Part shown: one piece after another, positions 17,971 through 27,333 of the stretch | How the letters are laid out: every line of letters starts with the position of its first letter | Numbering within the stretch: position 1 is the first letter of the stretch | Assembly: GCF_004121055.1 (NCBI RefSeq) | Contig: NZ_PYAL01000009.1 | Span: 186,001 to 250,000 of the forward strand | Direction: 5' to 3' | Length of the DNA stretch: 64,000 bases | Source: Achromobacter aloeverae | GTDB taxonomy: Bacteria; Pseudomonadota; Gammaproteobacteria; Burkholderiales; Burkholderiaceae_B | Program-made: the position numbers and the translations under genes | Notes under the pieces: model-generated | What the model was told of the DNA's origin: nothing | What the model saw: the letters and a program-made list of their open reading frames with translations, nothing else | Database searches by the model: none

Positions 17971-20121
17971 ATGGCAAGCCGGCAGTTCTCCCAGCATGGC
18001 GCAGCGGCCGAGAGCGCCGGCCGCGTCCTGCTGGCGGTCGATATCGGAGGCTCATTCACCGACGCTGTGCTGATGGCGGATGGGAAAATGCACACGACCA
18101 AGGTGCTGACCACTCCCGCGCAGCCGGAGTTGGGCGTCATGCAGGGCGCGCGGGAGGTCCTGGACCAGGCGGGCCTGCATCCGAGCGACGTGGCGCTGTT
18201 CATCCTGGGAACGACGTTGGCCACCAATGCGTTGATCGAACGCAAGGGCGCGCGCACCGCCTTGCTGACCACCGAGGGTTTTCGCGACGTGGTCGAGATT
18301 GGCCAGGAGAATCGCTACGCGCAATACGATATTTTCCTGGAGAAACCCGTCCCGCTGGTGCCGCGCGACCTCCGCTTCGGTATTCCGGAGCGCATGGACG
18401 TGCATGGCCGCGCGTTACTGCCGCTGGACGAGGATGCGGTGCGCCACACGGCGGGACTGCTGCGCGAGGCCGGCATCGAAAGCGTGGCGATTTCCTTTCT
18501 TCACAGCTATGTGAATCCCGCCCACGAAGCGCGCGCGGCGGCCATCCTGGCCGAGGCCTTGCCGCAAGCCTGGATCACCGTCTCCGCCGATGTCTGTCCC
18601 GAGGTGCGGGAGTACGAGCGTACCTCCACGGCCTGTGCCAATGCCTATGTGCAGCCAGTGGTCGCACGGTCGCTGCGCGAGTTGGAAAGACTGATGCGCG
18701 AGGCCCGCCTGGCTTGCCCGATCTACCTGATGACTTCGGGCGGTTCGTTGACCTCGCTGGAGCTGGGCGCCCGCCAACCGGTCAAGCTGGTGGAGTCCGG
18801 CCCCGCCGGCGGCGCCATTCTTGGCCGGCAGGTCGCGGAGCATTGCGGCGAACGGCATGTGCTGTCCTATGACATGGGCGGCACGACCGCGAAGATCTGC
18901 TTCATCGACGACTATACCCCCCAGCTGTCGCGCAGCTTCGAGTTCGGCCGCATGTACCGCTTTCTCAAGGGCTCGGGTCTGCCCATACGCATCCCGGTGA
19001 TCGAGATGGTGGAAATCGGCGCCGGCGGCGGTTCCATGGCCCATGTCGATGCCTTGGGCCGGGTGCAGGTAGGGCCCGATAGCGCGACGTCCGATCCGGG
19101 GCCTGCCTGTTTCGGGCGCGGCGGCACGCGGTCCACGGTGACCGATGCGAACTGCATGCTGGGCTTGCTGGACCCGTCGCGCTTTGCCGCGGGCAAGGTC
19201 GCGCTGGCGCCGGACGCGGCGCGCGCGGCGATCGCCCGCGATGTCGCCGGACCGCTGGGCATGAATCCGGAGATGGGAGCGCTGGCGATCAGCGAGATAG
19301 TCGCGGAGAACATGGCGGGCGCGGCGCGCGTGCATGGCATAGAGCTGGGCAAGGATATCGAGCGCTACACCATGATCGCGTTCGGTGGGGCCGCCCCGCT
19401 GCACGCGGCCCAAATGGCGTCCAAGCTGGGGATAGACCGGGTTATCGTCCCGGTCGCGGCGAGCGTGGGATCGGCGCTGGGTTTCCTTTGGGCGCCGGTG
19501 GCCTACCAGGCCTTGCGCAGCTTCTACCAGGCGGCGGAGTCGCTGGATCCCGCCGCGGTCAATCTCATCCTGGCCGGGATGCGCGAGGAGGCGAGCGCGG
19601 CCGTGCGCGCGGCCGCGCCCAAGGGCAGCCGGCTGGAGACGCGGTGCGTGGCCTATATGCGCTATCGGGGCCAGGGGCATGAAATTCCCGTCGCACTGCC
19701 GGCCGCGCGCCTCACCGAGGCACTGGCGGCCCGCCTGCCCAAGCTGTTCGAGCGCGAGTACCGCAAGCTGTATGACCGCGTCATTCCGGGCGTGCCGGTC
19801 GAGATTCTCACCTGGACGGTGACCGTATCCACGCGTCGCGCCGCGGCCGGGGACCCGCCGCGCCGTGCCGCGCCGGCCCGCAAGCCAGTACCCAAGGCGC
19901 GCCGCCCCGTCTTCGACATGGCCCGGGCGCGCGCGGTCGACATCCCCGCCTACGACCGCCTCGACCTGGCGGAATCGGACCACATCGAGGGCCCGGCGCT
20001 TATCGTCGAGGACCAGACGACGACGGTCGTCCCGGCCGGTTTCACGGCCAGGGTCGACGCGCGCCATTATCTGGTGCTGGACCGCCGCGGTCGGACAAGG
20101 ACGCAAGGAGGCAACGCATGA
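17971..20121 (+). CDS. hyuA: hydantoinase/oxoprolinase subunit A family protein
   Basis: This 716-residue protein is of the HyuA/OplA type. The ASKHA-like N-terminal nucleotide motif VDIGGSFTDAVL is at residues ~23-34. GTTLATNALIERKGARTALLTTEGFRD, YDMGGTTAKICFID and IGAGGGSMAHVDALGRVQVGPDSATSDPGPACFGRGG are also family hallmarks. Members open cyclic amides (hydantoins, 5-oxoproline) at the expense of ATP together with a B subunit; acetone carboxylase subunits are related. AGGAG 8 bases upstream fixes the start at 17971 rather than 17914. The stop overlaps the B-subunit start as ATGA. The substrate is unknown. Confidence 0.92.
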   Translation: MASRQFSQHGAAAESAGRVLLAVDIGGSFTDAVLMADGKMHTTKVLTTPAQPELGVMQGAREVLDQAGLHPSDVALFILGTTLATNALIERKGARTALLTTEGFRDVVEIGQENRYAQYDIFLEKPVPLVPRDLRFGIPERMDVHGRALLPLDEDAVRHTAGLLREAGIESVAISFLHSYVNPAHEARAAAILAEALPQAWITVSADVCPEVREYERTSTACANAYVQPVVARSLRELERLMREARLACPIYLMTSGGSLTSLELGARQPVKLVESGPAGGAILGRQVAEHCGERHVLSYDMGGTTAKICFIDDYTPQLSRSFEFGRMYRFLKGSGLPIRIPVIEMVEIGAGGGSMAHVDALGRVQVGPDSATSDPGPACFGRGGTRSTVTDANCMLGLLDPSRFAAGKVALAPDAARAAIARDVAGPLGMNPEMGALAISEIVAENMAGAARVHGIELGKDIERYTMIAFGGAAPLHAAQMASKLGIDRVIVPVAASVGSALGFLWAPVAYQALRSFYQAAESLDPAAVNLILAGMREEASAAVRAAAPKGSRLETRCVAYMRYRGQGHEIPVALPAARLTEALAARLPKLFEREYRKLYDRVIPGVPVEILTWTVTVSTRRAAAGDPPRRAAPARKPVPKARRPVFDMARARAVDIPAYDRLDLAESDHIEGPALIVEDQTTTVVPAGFTARVDARHYLVLDRRGRTRTQGGNA

Positions 20122-21803
20122 ACGCTACGCGGTCGAACCAGTCGGCGACAGCCGTCATACGTAACCAGATCCTCTGGGATCGCCTCATCGCGGTGGTCGA
20201 GGAGCAGGCCCAGACCATCATCCGCACCGCATTCGGCGCCGCCGCGCGCGAGGCGGGCGACGTATCGGCCGGCCTGTTCCTGCCGGACGGCCGGATGATC
20301 GCGCAGGCGGTCACCGGCACGCCCGGCCACGTCAATTCGGTGGCCGAGTCCTTGCGCCATTTCCTCGCCGAGTTTCCCGCGGCCACCATGCGGCCGGGCG
20401 ATATCTACATCACCAACGATCCCTGGAAAGCCACCGGCCACCTTTTCGATATCACGGTGGTGACGCCCGTATTCCTGGGACGCAAGCTGGTGGCGCTATT
20501 CGCGTCCAACACCCATGTGGTGGACATCGGCGGCGTGGGCGTGGGACCCGATGCCACGCAGATCTACCACGAGGGCCTGTTCATTCCCATCGCGAAGCTG
20601 GCCGACCGCGGCGAGATGAGCAAGACCGTGCTGGACTTCCTGCGCGCCAACGTGCGCGATCCGGTGCAGGTGGTGGGGGACGTCTACGCCCTGGTGTCCT
20701 GCAATGACGTGGCCGGCAGGCGGCTGACCAGCATGATGCGCGAATACGGCCTGAAGACGCTCACGCCGCTGGGCGAGCACATCATCGCGCAGTCCCGCGC
20801 GGCCATGCTCAAGGCCGCCGCCGCTTGGCCCGCGGGCACCTGGCGCCACGAAATGACCATAGACGGCTACGAGGCGCCCATCCACTTGAAGGCGGCGCTG
20901 ACCGTGTCGGCGCGCGGCATCGAGGTGGATTTCGCGGGCAGTTCCGGCACCGTCCAGCGGGCGTTGAACGTGCCGAAGTCGTACACGGATGCCTACACGT
21001 CGTTCGGCGTGCGCTGCATCATCGGCGCGGACGTGCCCAATAACGCTGGCTCCTTGGGCGTGGTCAAGGTCAAGGCCCCCGAGGGCAGCATCGTCAATGC
21101 CTTGCCGCCTTGCGCCGTCACGTCCCGCGCCATCGTCGGCATGATGCTGCCGGACCTGGTTTTTGGCTGCCTGCGCCAGGTCCATCCCGACCGCGTGCCG
21201 GCGGAAGGGGCCTCCAGCCTCTGGAATATCCGCCTGGTGGGCGGACAGCCCATGGCGGGCGCGCCGTCCGAGGATTTCCTTGCCGGCCGGCGCTTCACGC
21301 AGGTGTCCTTCACCACCGGCGGTACCGGCGCGCGCCCGCGCCAGGACGGCTTGTCGACGACCTCCTTTCCCAGCGGCGTGCGCAATACGGCGGTGGAGAT
21401 CTCCGAGACCATGGCCCCGCTCGTGTTCTGGCGCAAGGAATACCGACGCGATTCCGGCGGCCCGGGCAAGTACCGCGGCGGCCTGGGCCAGGTCGTCGAG
21501 GTGGCTCATGCCGGACACGTTCCCATGATCCTGGCCGCGACCTTCGACCGCATCAAGTATCCGGCGCGCGGCGCGCTGGGCGGACATGAGGGAGCCGCGG
21601 GGCGCGTGCGGCTGAAGTCGGGCCAGGTGCTCAACGGCAAGGGGCGGCAGCTGGTGCCGGCGGGCGACCGGGTCATCATCGAAACGCCTGGGGGCGGCGG
21701 CATCGGCGATCCGCGCGAGCGCGCGCGGGAGTACGTCGAGCGCGACGTGCGCCATGGCCTCGTCGGCGCCGATGCGGCCCGGGAAATATACGGACAGTCC
21801 TAG
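20118..21803 (+). CDS. hyuB: hydantoinase/oxoprolinase subunit B family protein
   Basis: This 561-residue protein is of the HyuB/OplB type. It has the opening DPVTLEVIRN-like segment in variant form (AVIRNQILWDRLIAVVEEQAQTIIRTAFG), GHVNSVAESLRHFL, GDIYITNDPWKATGHLFDITVVTPVF and the C-terminal glycine-rich ETPGGGGIGDP. The B subunit is thought to hold most of the hydrolytic site. It is coupled to HyuA by a 4-base overlap. A Bug solute-binding protein follows, suggesting that the cyclic substrate or a relative is imported. Confidence 0.92.
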   Translation: MNATRSNQSATAVIRNQILWDRLIAVVEEQAQTIIRTAFGAAAREAGDVSAGLFLPDGRMIAQAVTGTPGHVNSVAESLRHFLAEFPAATMRPGDIYITNDPWKATGHLFDITVVTPVFLGRKLVALFASNTHVVDIGGVGVGPDATQIYHEGLFIPIAKLADRGEMSKTVLDFLRANVRDPVQVVGDVYALVSCNDVAGRRLTSMMREYGLKTLTPLGEHIIAQSRAAMLKAAAAWPAGTWRHEMTIDGYEAPIHLKAALTVSARGIEVDFAGSSGTVQRALNVPKSYTDAYTSFGVRCIIGADVPNNAGSLGVVKVKAPEGSIVNALPPCAVTSRAIVGMMLPDLVFGCLRQVHPDRVPAEGASSLWNIRLVGGQPMAGAPSEDFLAGRRFTQVSFTTGGTGARPRQDGLSTTSFPSGVRNTAVEISETMAPLVFWRKEYRRDSGGPGKYRGGLGQVVEVAHAGHVPMILAATFDRIKYPARGALGGHEGAAGRVRLKSGQVLNGKGRQLVPAGDRVIIETPGGGGIGDPRERAREYVERDVRHGLVGADAAREIYGQS

Positions 21804-21917
21804 GAGGCCCATTCCCGCAGGCGTGGGGATGCGATGCCCATCCAGGCCAGGGGTGGCGGAGACAATGCCAGCCAACCTATGAACTAGCGGACCCGCATGG
21901 TCCGGCAGGAGTCGAAC

Positions 21918-22916
21918 ATGAGACGTTTGCCGTGGATGCTGTTGTTTTGCCTGAGCTGTTTTGCCGGCGCCGGACACGCGGCGCCTTTCCCGGATAGGCC
22001 GATCACCCTCGTCGTGCCGTATCCGCCGGGCGGCGGCGTGGATTTCGTCGGCCGCGTGCTGGCCACGGGTTTGTCCGCGCGGCTGGGCCAACCGGTGATC
22101 GTGGAAAACCGCGCGGGCGCCGGCGGCACGATCGGGGCCGCCTATGTCGCGCATGCGGCCGCGGACGGCTACACGCTGCTGGTCGGCGGGACGGGCCCCT
22201 TGTCGGTCGGTCCCCTGCTGTTCAAGAGCCTGTCCTATGCGCCCCTGAAGGACCTGGCGCCCGTGTCCCTGGTGGTCCTGATTCCGCAAATCCTGGTCGT
22301 GCGCCCATCGCTGCCGGCGCATGACGTGGCCAGCCTGCTGGCGCTGGCGCGCGCCAGGCCGGGTACGTTGACCATGGGTTCGGGCGGAACGGGCACGGGC
22401 CAGCACCTGGCGGGCGCCATGCTTGTCGCGCAAGCGCATGTGGATATCCAGCACATCCCGTACAAAGGCACGTCGCTGGCCATCAACGACCTGCTGGGCG
22501 GGCACATCGACATGATGTTCGCCGATCCTTCCGTGGTGCCCATGATCAAGTCCGGCCAGTTGCGCGCGCTGGGCCTGACCACGCCGCAGCGTTCGCCCAT
22601 CATGCCCGCGGTGCCCGCCATCGGCGAGACCGTGCCCGGCTACGCCATGCAGAGTTTCTATGCCTTGACGGCGCCGGCGGGCACGCCGGCCGCCGTGATG
22701 GACCGGCTCAACGGCGCCCTCGCTGCCGTGCTGGCCGAACCGGACGTGCAGCAAAAATTCGCCGCCGAGGGCATGTCGGCTTCTCCCACCACGCCGCAGG
22801 CCGCGCGCGACTATATCGCCGGCCACACGGCGCATGCCGCGCAACTGCTTGGCCTGGCGTCTTCCTCCACGCAGTCGCCCGCTGCATCCCTTCCCTCCGC
22901 CCACGCATCGAAATGA
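21918..22916 (+). CDS. Bug-family (TctC-type) tripartite tricarboxylate transporter substrate-binding protein
   Basis: The 332-residue periplasmic binding protein has a signal peptide at residues 1-~22 (RRLPWMLLFCLSCFAGAGHA), then the Bug hallmarks PDRPITLVVPYPPGGGVDFVGRVLA, VIVENRAGAGGTIGA and IQHIPYKGTSLAINDLLGGHIDMMF. Bug proteins bind small carboxylates, amides or amino acids and are greatly expanded in Bordetella. No TctA/TctB membrane partners are adjacent, as is usual for orphan Bugs. AGGAG six bases upstream supports 21918. The stop overlaps the next start as ATGA, so it is coupled to the PLP lyase. Confidence 0.93.
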   Translation: MRRLPWMLLFCLSCFAGAGHAAPFPDRPITLVVPYPPGGGVDFVGRVLATGLSARLGQPVIVENRAGAGGTIGAAYVAHAAADGYTLLVGGTGPLSVGPLLFKSLSYAPLKDLAPVSLVVLIPQILVVRPSLPAHDVASLLALARARPGTLTMGSGGTGTGQHLAGAMLVAQAHVDIQHIPYKGTSLAINDLLGGHIDMMFADPSVVPMIKSGQLRALGLTTPQRSPIMPAVPAIGETVPGYAMQSFYALTAPAGTPAAVMDRLNGALAAVLAEPDVQQKFAAEGMSASPTTPQAARDYIAGHTAHAAQLLGLASSSTQSPAASLPSAHASK

Positions 22917-24073
22917 AAAACGACACTTTGCTGGTACACGCAGGACGCGATCCACAGGCCCATGCGGGCATGGTCAACACCCCGGTCTTCCGCACGTCCA
23001 CCGTCATCTTCCCGACGCTGGCGTCCTACCAGGACCGCAAGTCGCACGGCGACAAGTTCGTGCGCTATGGACGCCATGGCACGCCCACCACCTATGCCTT
23101 CGAGGAAGCCGTGGCCAGCCTGGAAGGCGGCTACAAGACCGCGGCGGTCCCCAATGGGCTGGCGGCCATCGTCGCCAGCCTCACCGCCTATGCGCGGCCT
23201 GGGGCCCACCTCCTGATGCCCGACTCCGTGTATACCCCCGCCCGCCGCTTTTGCGAAGGGCGCCTGGCCAGCTGGGGCGTGCGCACCGAGTTCTATGCGC
23301 CGCGCATAGGCGCTGGGATCGCCGGCCGCCTGACGCCCGACACCGTGGCCGTCTATTGCGAGTCTCCGGGCTCGCAGACCTTCGAGGTGCAGGATATCCC
23401 GGCCATCGCCGCCGCCGCGCATGCCCGCGGCATCCCGGTCATCGCCGACAACACCTGGGCCACGCCTTACTTCCTGCGGCCCTTCGAACTGGGCGTCGAC
23501 GTCTCGATCCACGCGGCGACCAAGTACATCGGCGGCCATTCCGACCTGATGATGGGCGTGATCACCGCCAACGAGACGCACTGGGACGCCATCCACAAGG
23601 CCGTCGACGACCTCGGCTACAGCGTCAGTCCGGACGACTGCTACCAGGGCTTGCGCGGCCTGCGCACGCTGGGCGTGCGCCTGCGCCAGCAGATGGGCAA
23701 TGCGGTCGAAGTGGCTCGTTGGCTGGAGCGCCAGCCTCAGGTGGCGGCGGTGAACTATCCCGCGCTGGAAAGCCATCCCGACCATGCCCTTTGGCGGCGG
23801 GACTTCGGCGGCGCCGCGTCGCTGTTCGCGGTGGAATTGCGGCCGGAGTGGGGCGGTCGCGTGCAAGCCCTGGTGGACAGCTTGACGCTGTTCGGCATCG
23901 GTTCGAGCTGGGGCGGCTATGAAAGCCTGGTGAACCTGGTCCAGGCCGGCGCGTCGCGCACGGCCACGGCGTGGACGCCCGCCGGGCCGGTGCTGCGCCT
24001 GCATGTCGGCATGGAGGATCCGCAAGACCTGATCGCCGATCTGAAGCAGGGATTTTCGGCGGCGGCGTCCTAA
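22913..24073 (+). CDS. metC: PLP-dependent cystathionine beta-lyase (MetC-type)
   Basis: This is a 386-residue Cys/Met-metabolism PLP enzyme. The PLP lysine is in HAATKYIGGHSDLMMG, YGRHGTPTTYAFEEAVASLEGG is the N-terminal signature, and ESPGSQTFEVQDIPAI and ADNTWATPYFLRPFELGVD follow. These match MetC beta-lyases more closely than gamma-lyases. The enzyme would release a thiol, pyruvate and ammonia from cystathionine, and often desulfurates cysteine or cystine. Its place between HyuAB/Bug and an amino-acid ABC transporter suggests a catabolic role for a sulfur amino acid rather than methionine synthesis; this is inference. Confidence 0.9.
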   Translation: MKNDTLLVHAGRDPQAHAGMVNTPVFRTSTVIFPTLASYQDRKSHGDKFVRYGRHGTPTTYAFEEAVASLEGGYKTAAVPNGLAAIVASLTAYARPGAHLLMPDSVYTPARRFCEGRLASWGVRTEFYAPRIGAGIAGRLTPDTVAVYCESPGSQTFEVQDIPAIAAAAHARGIPVIADNTWATPYFLRPFELGVDVSIHAATKYIGGHSDLMMGVITANETHWDAIHKAVDDLGYSVSPDDCYQGLRGLRTLGVRLRQQMGNAVEVARWLERQPQVAAVNYPALESHPDHALWRRDFGGAASLFAVELRPEWGGRVQALVDSLTLFGIGSSWGGYESLVNLVQAGASRTATAWTPAGPVLRLHVGMEDPQDLIADLKQGFSAAAS

Positions 24074-24164
24074 CCTGCGCCATCGAACTTCCATTTTCTC
24101 CAGCCGTGTCCGTTCGCAGTCCTGCCGTTGTTCGACCTTCATTCCTGAAACAGGGGGCCCTGAC

Positions 24165-25022
24165 ATGCCTACGCCTTCGCACCACGCTTTCCTCCTTCAT
24201 CGCCTTGCCGCGGCGGGACTGTGCGCCGCGGCCTTGCTGGCGGCCGCGCCGGCCCATGCCGACCGGCTGGCCGATATCAAGTCGCGCGGCACGCTGATCT
24301 GCGGCACGCAGAATGCATCTTCCCCGTATGCCTTCCAGGATCCGGACACGCGGTCCTACATGGGGTATGACGTCGACATGTGCAAGGCCGTGGCGCAGGG
24401 CCTGGGCGTGAAGCTGGAGCACAAGCCGCTGTCGACCGAGGCCCGGATTCCCGAGCTGAAGATGGGACGCGTGGACATGGTCGCCGGCTCGATGGCCTAC
24501 CTGCCCGAGCGCGCCAGGCAGGTCGACTACAGCTTGCAGTACCTGCAGGACGACATCCGCCTGCTGGTCAAGAAGAAATCCGGCATCACCAAGCTGTCCG
24601 ACCTGGATGGCCGCAAGGTGTGCACCAGCAAGGGGTCCAGTTCGTCGGCCGTGGCGCAGCGGGTGCTGACCAAGTCGCGCATGCTGAATTTCCAGGACGT
24701 GTCTTCCTGCTACCTGGCGCTGCAAAGCGAGAAGGTCGATGCCTTGCCGGGCGGCGACCTGGGCCTAATCCGCTTTCGCATCGAATCGGAGAAGCAGGGC
24801 GATCCCACGGTGATGCTGGACGAGCCCATTTTCACGGAGCATATGGGGCTGGTCGTCGACAAGGGCAATCCGGAACTGCTCGCCGCCATCAACAAGGTGA
24901 TCCAGGACATGGACCGGCGCGGCGAGTTGAGCGCCATCTACGACAAATGGATGGGCGCCAATTCGCCCTACAAGCTGGTGCGCACGTTCAAGGTCGAGCC
25001 GGTGGACCTGCACCGCCAATAG
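24165..25022 (+). CDS. polar amino-acid ABC transporter substrate-binding protein
   Basis: The 285-residue type-2 periplasmic binding protein has a signal peptide ending near APAHA (residue ~32). The fold then starts with DRLADIKSRGTLICGTQNASSPYAFQD, and the SBP_bac_3 motif GYDVDMCKAVAQGLG, RIPELKMGRVDMVAGSM and LSDLDGRKVCTSKGSSSS follow. It resembles the glutamate/aspartate and cystine-binding branch, but the ligand cannot be read from sequence. It heads a four-gene importer (two permeases and an ATPase follow) inside the sulfur cluster. A GC-rich CAGGGGG lies before the start. Confidence 0.9.
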   Translation: MPTPSHHAFLLHRLAAAGLCAAALLAAAPAHADRLADIKSRGTLICGTQNASSPYAFQDPDTRSYMGYDVDMCKAVAQGLGVKLEHKPLSTEARIPELKMGRVDMVAGSMAYLPERARQVDYSLQYLQDDIRLLVKKKSGITKLSDLDGRKVCTSKGSSSSAVAQRVLTKSRMLNFQDVSSCYLALQSEKVDALPGGDLGLIRFRIESEKQGDPTVMLDEPIFTEHMGLVVDKGNPELLAAINKVIQDMDRRGELSAIYDKWMGANSPYKLVRTFKVEPVDLHRQ

Positions 25023-25054
25023 CCATGGGGCGGGCCCGCGCGGCCCGGGACACG

Positions 25055-25750
25055 ATGCATTTCGACTTTTCCTTCCTGACGTCCCCCGACGTGCTGGCGG
25101 CGCTGGCGCTGGGCGTGGCCACCACGCTGCGCCTGTTCGCCGGCGCCTGGGTGTGCGGCTTCGGCCTGGCGGTGGTGCTGGTCGGCCTGGGCGCCATACC
25201 CCTGAGACCCGTGCGCGCCGTCTTGCGGCTGTTCATCGAGTACCACCGCAACGTGCCCACGGTGGTGCAGATCATGGTGTGGTATTTCGGCATGCCCGAG
25301 ATCCTGCCCACGGGCCTGCGCCTGTGGATCAATCATGGCAACAGCGAGTTCCTCTTCGCCCTGGTGGCGCTGTCGCTCAATTCCAGCGCCTACATGGCGG
25401 AAGACATCCGCTCCGGGTTTCGCGCCATTCCGGGGGCGCAGCACGAGGCCGCCCGCTCCGTCGGCCTGAGCGCCTTCGGCGCCCTGCGGTACGTCACCTT
25501 GCCGCAGGCCCTGCGCATAGGCGTGCCGCCGTTGGTGAACCGGTCCTTGATCCTGTTCAAGGACACCAGCCTGGCCATGGCCATCGGCGTGACGGAGCTG
25601 ACCAACCAGGCCCGCGCCATCGAGAACCTTACCTTCCGCGCCTTCGAGGCATTCGCGGTGGCAACGGCCTTCTACCTGATCGTCTCGCTGTGCCTGATGA
25701 CGTTCGGCAACTGGTTCGGGCGGCGCTATCCGCCCACGTTCAAGGGGTGA
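25055..25750 (+). CDS. amino-acid ABC transporter permease (GltJ-like)
   Basis: This 231-residue HisM/GltJ-family inner-membrane permease has about five membrane segments and the EAA loop SGFRAIPGAQHEAARSVGLSAFGALRYVTLPQALRIGVPP. The start could be 25055 (MHFDF) or 25025 (adding ten basic residues); neither has a strong ribosome site. I prefer 25055 because it gives the usual short cytoplasmic N-terminus. The gene follows the binding protein by about 30 bases and ends 5 bases before the second permease. Confidence 0.88.
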   Translation: MHFDFSFLTSPDVLAALALGVATTLRLFAGAWVCGFGLAVVLVGLGAIPLRPVRAVLRLFIEYHRNVPTVVQIMVWYFGMPEILPTGLRLWINHGNSEFLFALVALSLNSSAYMAEDIRSGFRAIPGAQHEAARSVGLSAFGALRYVTLPQALRIGVPPLVNRSLILFKDTSLAMAIGVTELTNQARAIENLTFRAFEAFAVATAFYLIVSLCLMTFGNWFGRRYPPTFKG

Positions 25751-25755
25751 CGGGG

Positions 25756-26481
25756 ATGCTGGACATCATACGGAAGTACGGCATGCTGCTGCTGGTGGGG
25801 CCATGGCCGCACGGTCCCCTGGGCGGCATCGTGGCCACGCTCATCCTGGCCGCCCTGGGCCTGGCGCTGTCCTTTCCGGTGGCCTTGCTGCTGGGATTGG
25901 CGCGCACCAGCTCCTGGCGGTGGCTGCGCTGGCCGGCCAGCGCGTGGGTCCATGGCCTGCGCGGCATTCCGCTGGTCATGATCATTTTCTGGGCGTACTA
26001 CCTGTTGCCCCTGTTGATCGGCGACACCATTTCGCCGTTCGCCACGGCCTTGTGCGCCATCGTCTGCTACGAGGCCGCCTTCATGGCGGAGATCGTGCGT
26101 GCGGGCATCCAGGGCCTGCCGGCGGGACAGGCCGAGGCGGCGCGAGCCGCCGGGCTGACCTATGCCCAGGCCATGGTGCATGTGATCCTGCCGCAGGCCC
26201 TGGTCAACATGCTGCCGTCCATCGTCAACCAGTTCATTTCCACCATCAAGGCCACGTCCATCGTGTACATCATCGGCGTGCAGGAGGCGACTTTCGCCGC
26301 CCAGGAGATCAATAGCGTGGAGATGACGCACGCGCTGCAGACCTATCTGCTGCTGGCATGCATCTATTTCCTGCTCTGCTACGGGCTGTCGTTCGCGGCC
26401 GCCGCGGTGGAGCGGCACTTCCGATTGCGTCAAGCGGCCGGCGCCGCGGCGTCCGCCGCGGTGGCCGCATCAGCAAGCTGA
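25756..26481 (+). CDS. amino-acid ABC transporter permease (GltK-like)
   Basis: The second membrane subunit of the importer has 241 residues. The segments [26 protein letters not shown] and [17 protein letters not shown] are followed by the EAA loop [45 protein letters not shown]. It should pair with the upstream permease as a heterodimer. The C-terminal ~20 residues are Ala-rich. The start at 25756 has GGTGACGGGG just upstream. Confidence 0.9.
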   Translation: MLDIIRKYGMLLLVGPWPHGPLGGIVATLILAALGLALSFPVALLLGLARTSSWRWLRWPASAWVHGLRGIPLVMIIFWAYYLLPLLIGDTISPFATALCAIVCYEAAFMAEIVRAGIQGLPAGQAEAARAAGLTYAQAMVHVILPQALVNMLPSIVNQFISTIKATSIVYIIGVQEATFAAQEINSVEMTHALQTYLLLACIYFLLCYGLSFAAAAVERHFRLRQAAGAAASAAVAASAS

Positions 26482-26494
26482 CCAGGAGATTGCG

Positions 26495-27286
26495 ATGATC
26501 GATTTCAAGAACGTACACAAATGGTATGGCGCCTACCATGCGCTGGACGACGTGAGCGGCACGGTGGCCGATGGCCAGGTGGTCGTCGTCTGCGGACCGT
26601 CCGGCTCCGGCAAGTCGACCCTGATCCGCACGGTCAATGCGCTGGAACCCATCCAGGGCGGCGCGGTGCTGGTCAAGGGGCGCGACGTGCATGCCAAGGG
26701 CAGCAATCTCAACGCGCTGCGCGCCGGCATCGGGTTCGTGTTCCAGCAGTACAACCTCTTTCCGCACCTGTCCGTGCTGGAGAACATCATGCTCTCGCCG
26801 CGCAAGGTCGGCGGCATGCTGCGGCAGGAGGCCGAGACGCTGGCGCGAGACCTGCTGGGCAAGGTGGGGCTGGCCCACAAGGCCGATGCCATGCCCGCCA
26901 GCCTGTCGGGCGGCCAGCAGCAGCGCGTGGCGATCGCCCGTGCGTTGGCCCAGCGTCCGCCGCTCATCCTGTTCGACGAACCGACCAGCGCGCTGGATCC
27001 GGAGATGGTAGGCGAGGTCCTCGCCGTGATGAAGCAGCTGGCGGGCGAGGGCATGACCATGGCCATCGTTACCCATGAGATGGGGTTCGCGCGCGAGGTC
27101 GCGGACCGCATCTGGTTCATGGACGGCGGGAAAGTGCTGGAAGACGCCGATCCCCGCGTTTTTTTCGAATCGCCCTCCCATCCCCGCGCGCGCCGCTTTC
27201 TCGCCGACATCCTGCGGCCCGGCCCGTCGCCAGGCGCGCCGGGCGACGGCGCCCATGCCGGGCCGGCCCGTGCCGCCCTGGCTTGA
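26495..27286 (+). CDS. amino-acid ABC transporter ATP-binding protein
   Basis: This 263-residue ABC ATPase has Walker [14 protein letters not shown]-loop [11 protein letters not shown], signature [15 protein letters not shown], Walker [15 protein letters not shown] and H-loop IVTHE. It belongs to the polar amino-acid (GlnQ/GltL) group and powers the two permeases upstream. AGGAG before 26495 supports the start. The C-terminal ~25 residues are a Pro/Ala/Gly-rich extension beyond the usual ~240 residues. The second rhodanese gene follows. Confidence 0.95.
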   Translation: MIDFKNVHKWYGAYHALDDVSGTVADGQVVVVCGPSGSGKSTLIRTVNALEPIQGGAVLVKGRDVHAKGSNLNALRAGIGFVFQQYNLFPHLSVLENIMLSPRKVGGMLRQEAETLARDLLGKVGLAHKADAMPASLSGGQQQRVAIARALAQRPPLILFDEPTSALDPEMVGEVLAVMKQLAGEGMTMAIVTHEMGFAREVADRIWFMDGGKVLEDADPRVFFESPSHPRARRFLADILRPGPSPGAPGDGAHAGPARAALA

Positions 27287-27333
27287 ACTTGCTGGTCTCT
27301 TTCCTGGTCTCCACTTTTCTATCGGTATCTCAC

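Noticed and set aside
16024-17997. A 657-codon open frame antisense to the first rhodanese gene.
   Set aside because: Composition is typical of a high-GC shadow. The sense frame has four recognisable rhodanese domains, a divergent promoter region and a good start.
27283-27333. The TTG overlapping the ABC ATPase stop as the start of the second rhodanese, giving a hydrophobic leader.
   Set aside because: The 17 added residues ([17 protein letters not shown]) look membrane-like, but TTG is rare, no ribosome site is seen and the paralogue has no such leader. It is kept only as an alternative.
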